Source: Sipunculus nudus (lineage: Eukaryota > Annelida > Sipuncula > Golfingiida > Sipunculidae). Taken from it: DNA of 64,000 bases. Below are positions 63,136 through 64,000 of the stretch, one piece after another. Every line of letters begins with the position of its first letter. Position 1 is the first letter of the stretch. Below the pieces are notes generated by a model that saw nothing but the letters and a program-made list of their open reading frames with translations, had not been told where the DNA came from and did no database searches. The stretch lies in contig CM049317.1 of the NCBI GenBank assembly GCA_026874595.1, forward strand, positions 46,586,401-46,650,400, given 5' to 3'. The translations under genes were made by a program, and so were the position numbers.

Positions 63136-64000
63136 AACAAGGGACTCATGGGTCACAACGCTCAGCTGACTGTGACAGTTATAACTGCATTACCATAGAT
63201 TTTTTGAAGTTGCAATAAAATTACTATCCTCAGTGCTCAGGAACTAGGGCTGAATGACTGAGGGGGGGGGGGGGGGGGGGAGTAACAAAACCTTTGGATA
63301 TAAATACAGAATACGGAATTAAATTCAATGGTGCTTACAAGGACTGGTGGGAGTACAGCACCTCAGCATATACGTAAAGGATAAAATTTAATTTAAATGA
63401 AATTATTTTTAAATATTTAAAAACAGGCAGAGATATGAAAAACAAAGCAAAAAACTTTAATTTCCATTCTGCTTATACAGGAAAATAATGAACAAATATT
63501 TGCATTAGATCCTATTTTTTCTTTTGTTTAGTCATTTTTTTTAGTTCATAAATTTTACTATATATTTACAGAATATCATACATATTTGAATATTTAAATT
63601 GATTCACAAATCTAATTTTATCAACATTTATACTTAATTTAGTCAGGTAACATCACATAATGCACACAATATATATTTTTTTTATAAAAAAAATATTTTT
63701 TAAATTTGCAAAGCAATAAATATATGAAAAAAGCACTCCAGAATTCACAATTTTAAATTGCACCTTTATTTATCCATGATTTGTTCCATATATTATCAAA
63801 TTATGCCTACTGATGGGTTAAATTATATTATGTTCAATTATTTAAAAGGAAATAATTTCTTAACAATGCTACATCAGAACAACATGTCATCTCTTTGATT
63901 ACTTCTTGAATTAATATTTCAAGAAAAGTTGTGCACACTGGATCAAAAACAGCTTTACATTTAAAGAAATACAGTTGACAATAACAAATCATGTATTGCA
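63136..64000 (-). mobile_element. Family A Helentron-like element, right-hand part
   Basis: The right terminus (minus strand) shows GTCAGCTGAGCG, GTGACCCATGAGTC and CCTTGTTA at about 63171-63134; one arm of the hairpin has a mismatch. The stretch 63220-63640, including a G run at 63261-63281, runs parallel to 50340-50800 of the long copy. The left end lies beyond the window. Confidence 0.6.

Overview
The window looks like nuclear DNA of a marine mollusc, most likely a bivalve. Genes are split into short exons by long AT-rich introns with GT/AG borders. The protein matches are animal-specific. The space between exons is filled with short non-autonomous repeats, minisatellites and (TA)n/(GA)n tracts of the kind common in bivalve genomes. 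The assignment to bivalves is inference; no search was run. There is no CRISPR array, operon or rRNA. The only tRNA-like sequences are SINE heads.

Layout. 1.4-5.2 kb (+): the last five coding exons of IQCB1 (nephrocystin-5), a calmodulin-binding ciliary protein, with a non-LTR retrotransposon tail and a 21-bp minisatellite in its introns and a repeat starting just after its stop codon. 7.6-8.5 kb: an 84-bp minisatellite. 16.9-30.2 kb (+): a complete nine-exon gene for a 784-residue single-pass receptor with two C-type lectin domains and a long disordered tail. 32.8-37.2 kb (-): a small two-exon gene of unknown function. A lone coding-like exon at 41.5-41.7 kb (-) may belong to it or to a neighbour. 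43.3-58.4 kb (-): the last seven exons of a lifeguard (TMBIM/LFG, Bax-inhibitor-1 superfamily) membrane protein with a long 3' UTR; its 5' exons were not found. 58.4-64 kb: repeats only.

The most notable content is the repeats. Four sequence families share one layout: an inverted repeat near the left end, usually folded as a hairpin with a 3-nt loop; internal tandem units of about 140-280 bp; a second, inverted copy near the right end; then a short GC-rich hairpin; then CTAG (or CTTG) followed by T. This matches non-autonomous Helentron/Helitron-like elements (HINEs). The copies hold two recurring short motifs: a 12-bp palindrome GGTGGCGCCACC shared between unrelated units, and dense TGACCTTTGACCT boxes identical to a DR1 nuclear-receptor site. 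These elements occupy introns of the lectin receptor and lifeguard genes and the 3' side of IQCB1.

The genes do not form a visible pathway; their adjacency is probably chance. Exon borders come from reading frame and splice consensus and were checked for phase continuity within each gene.
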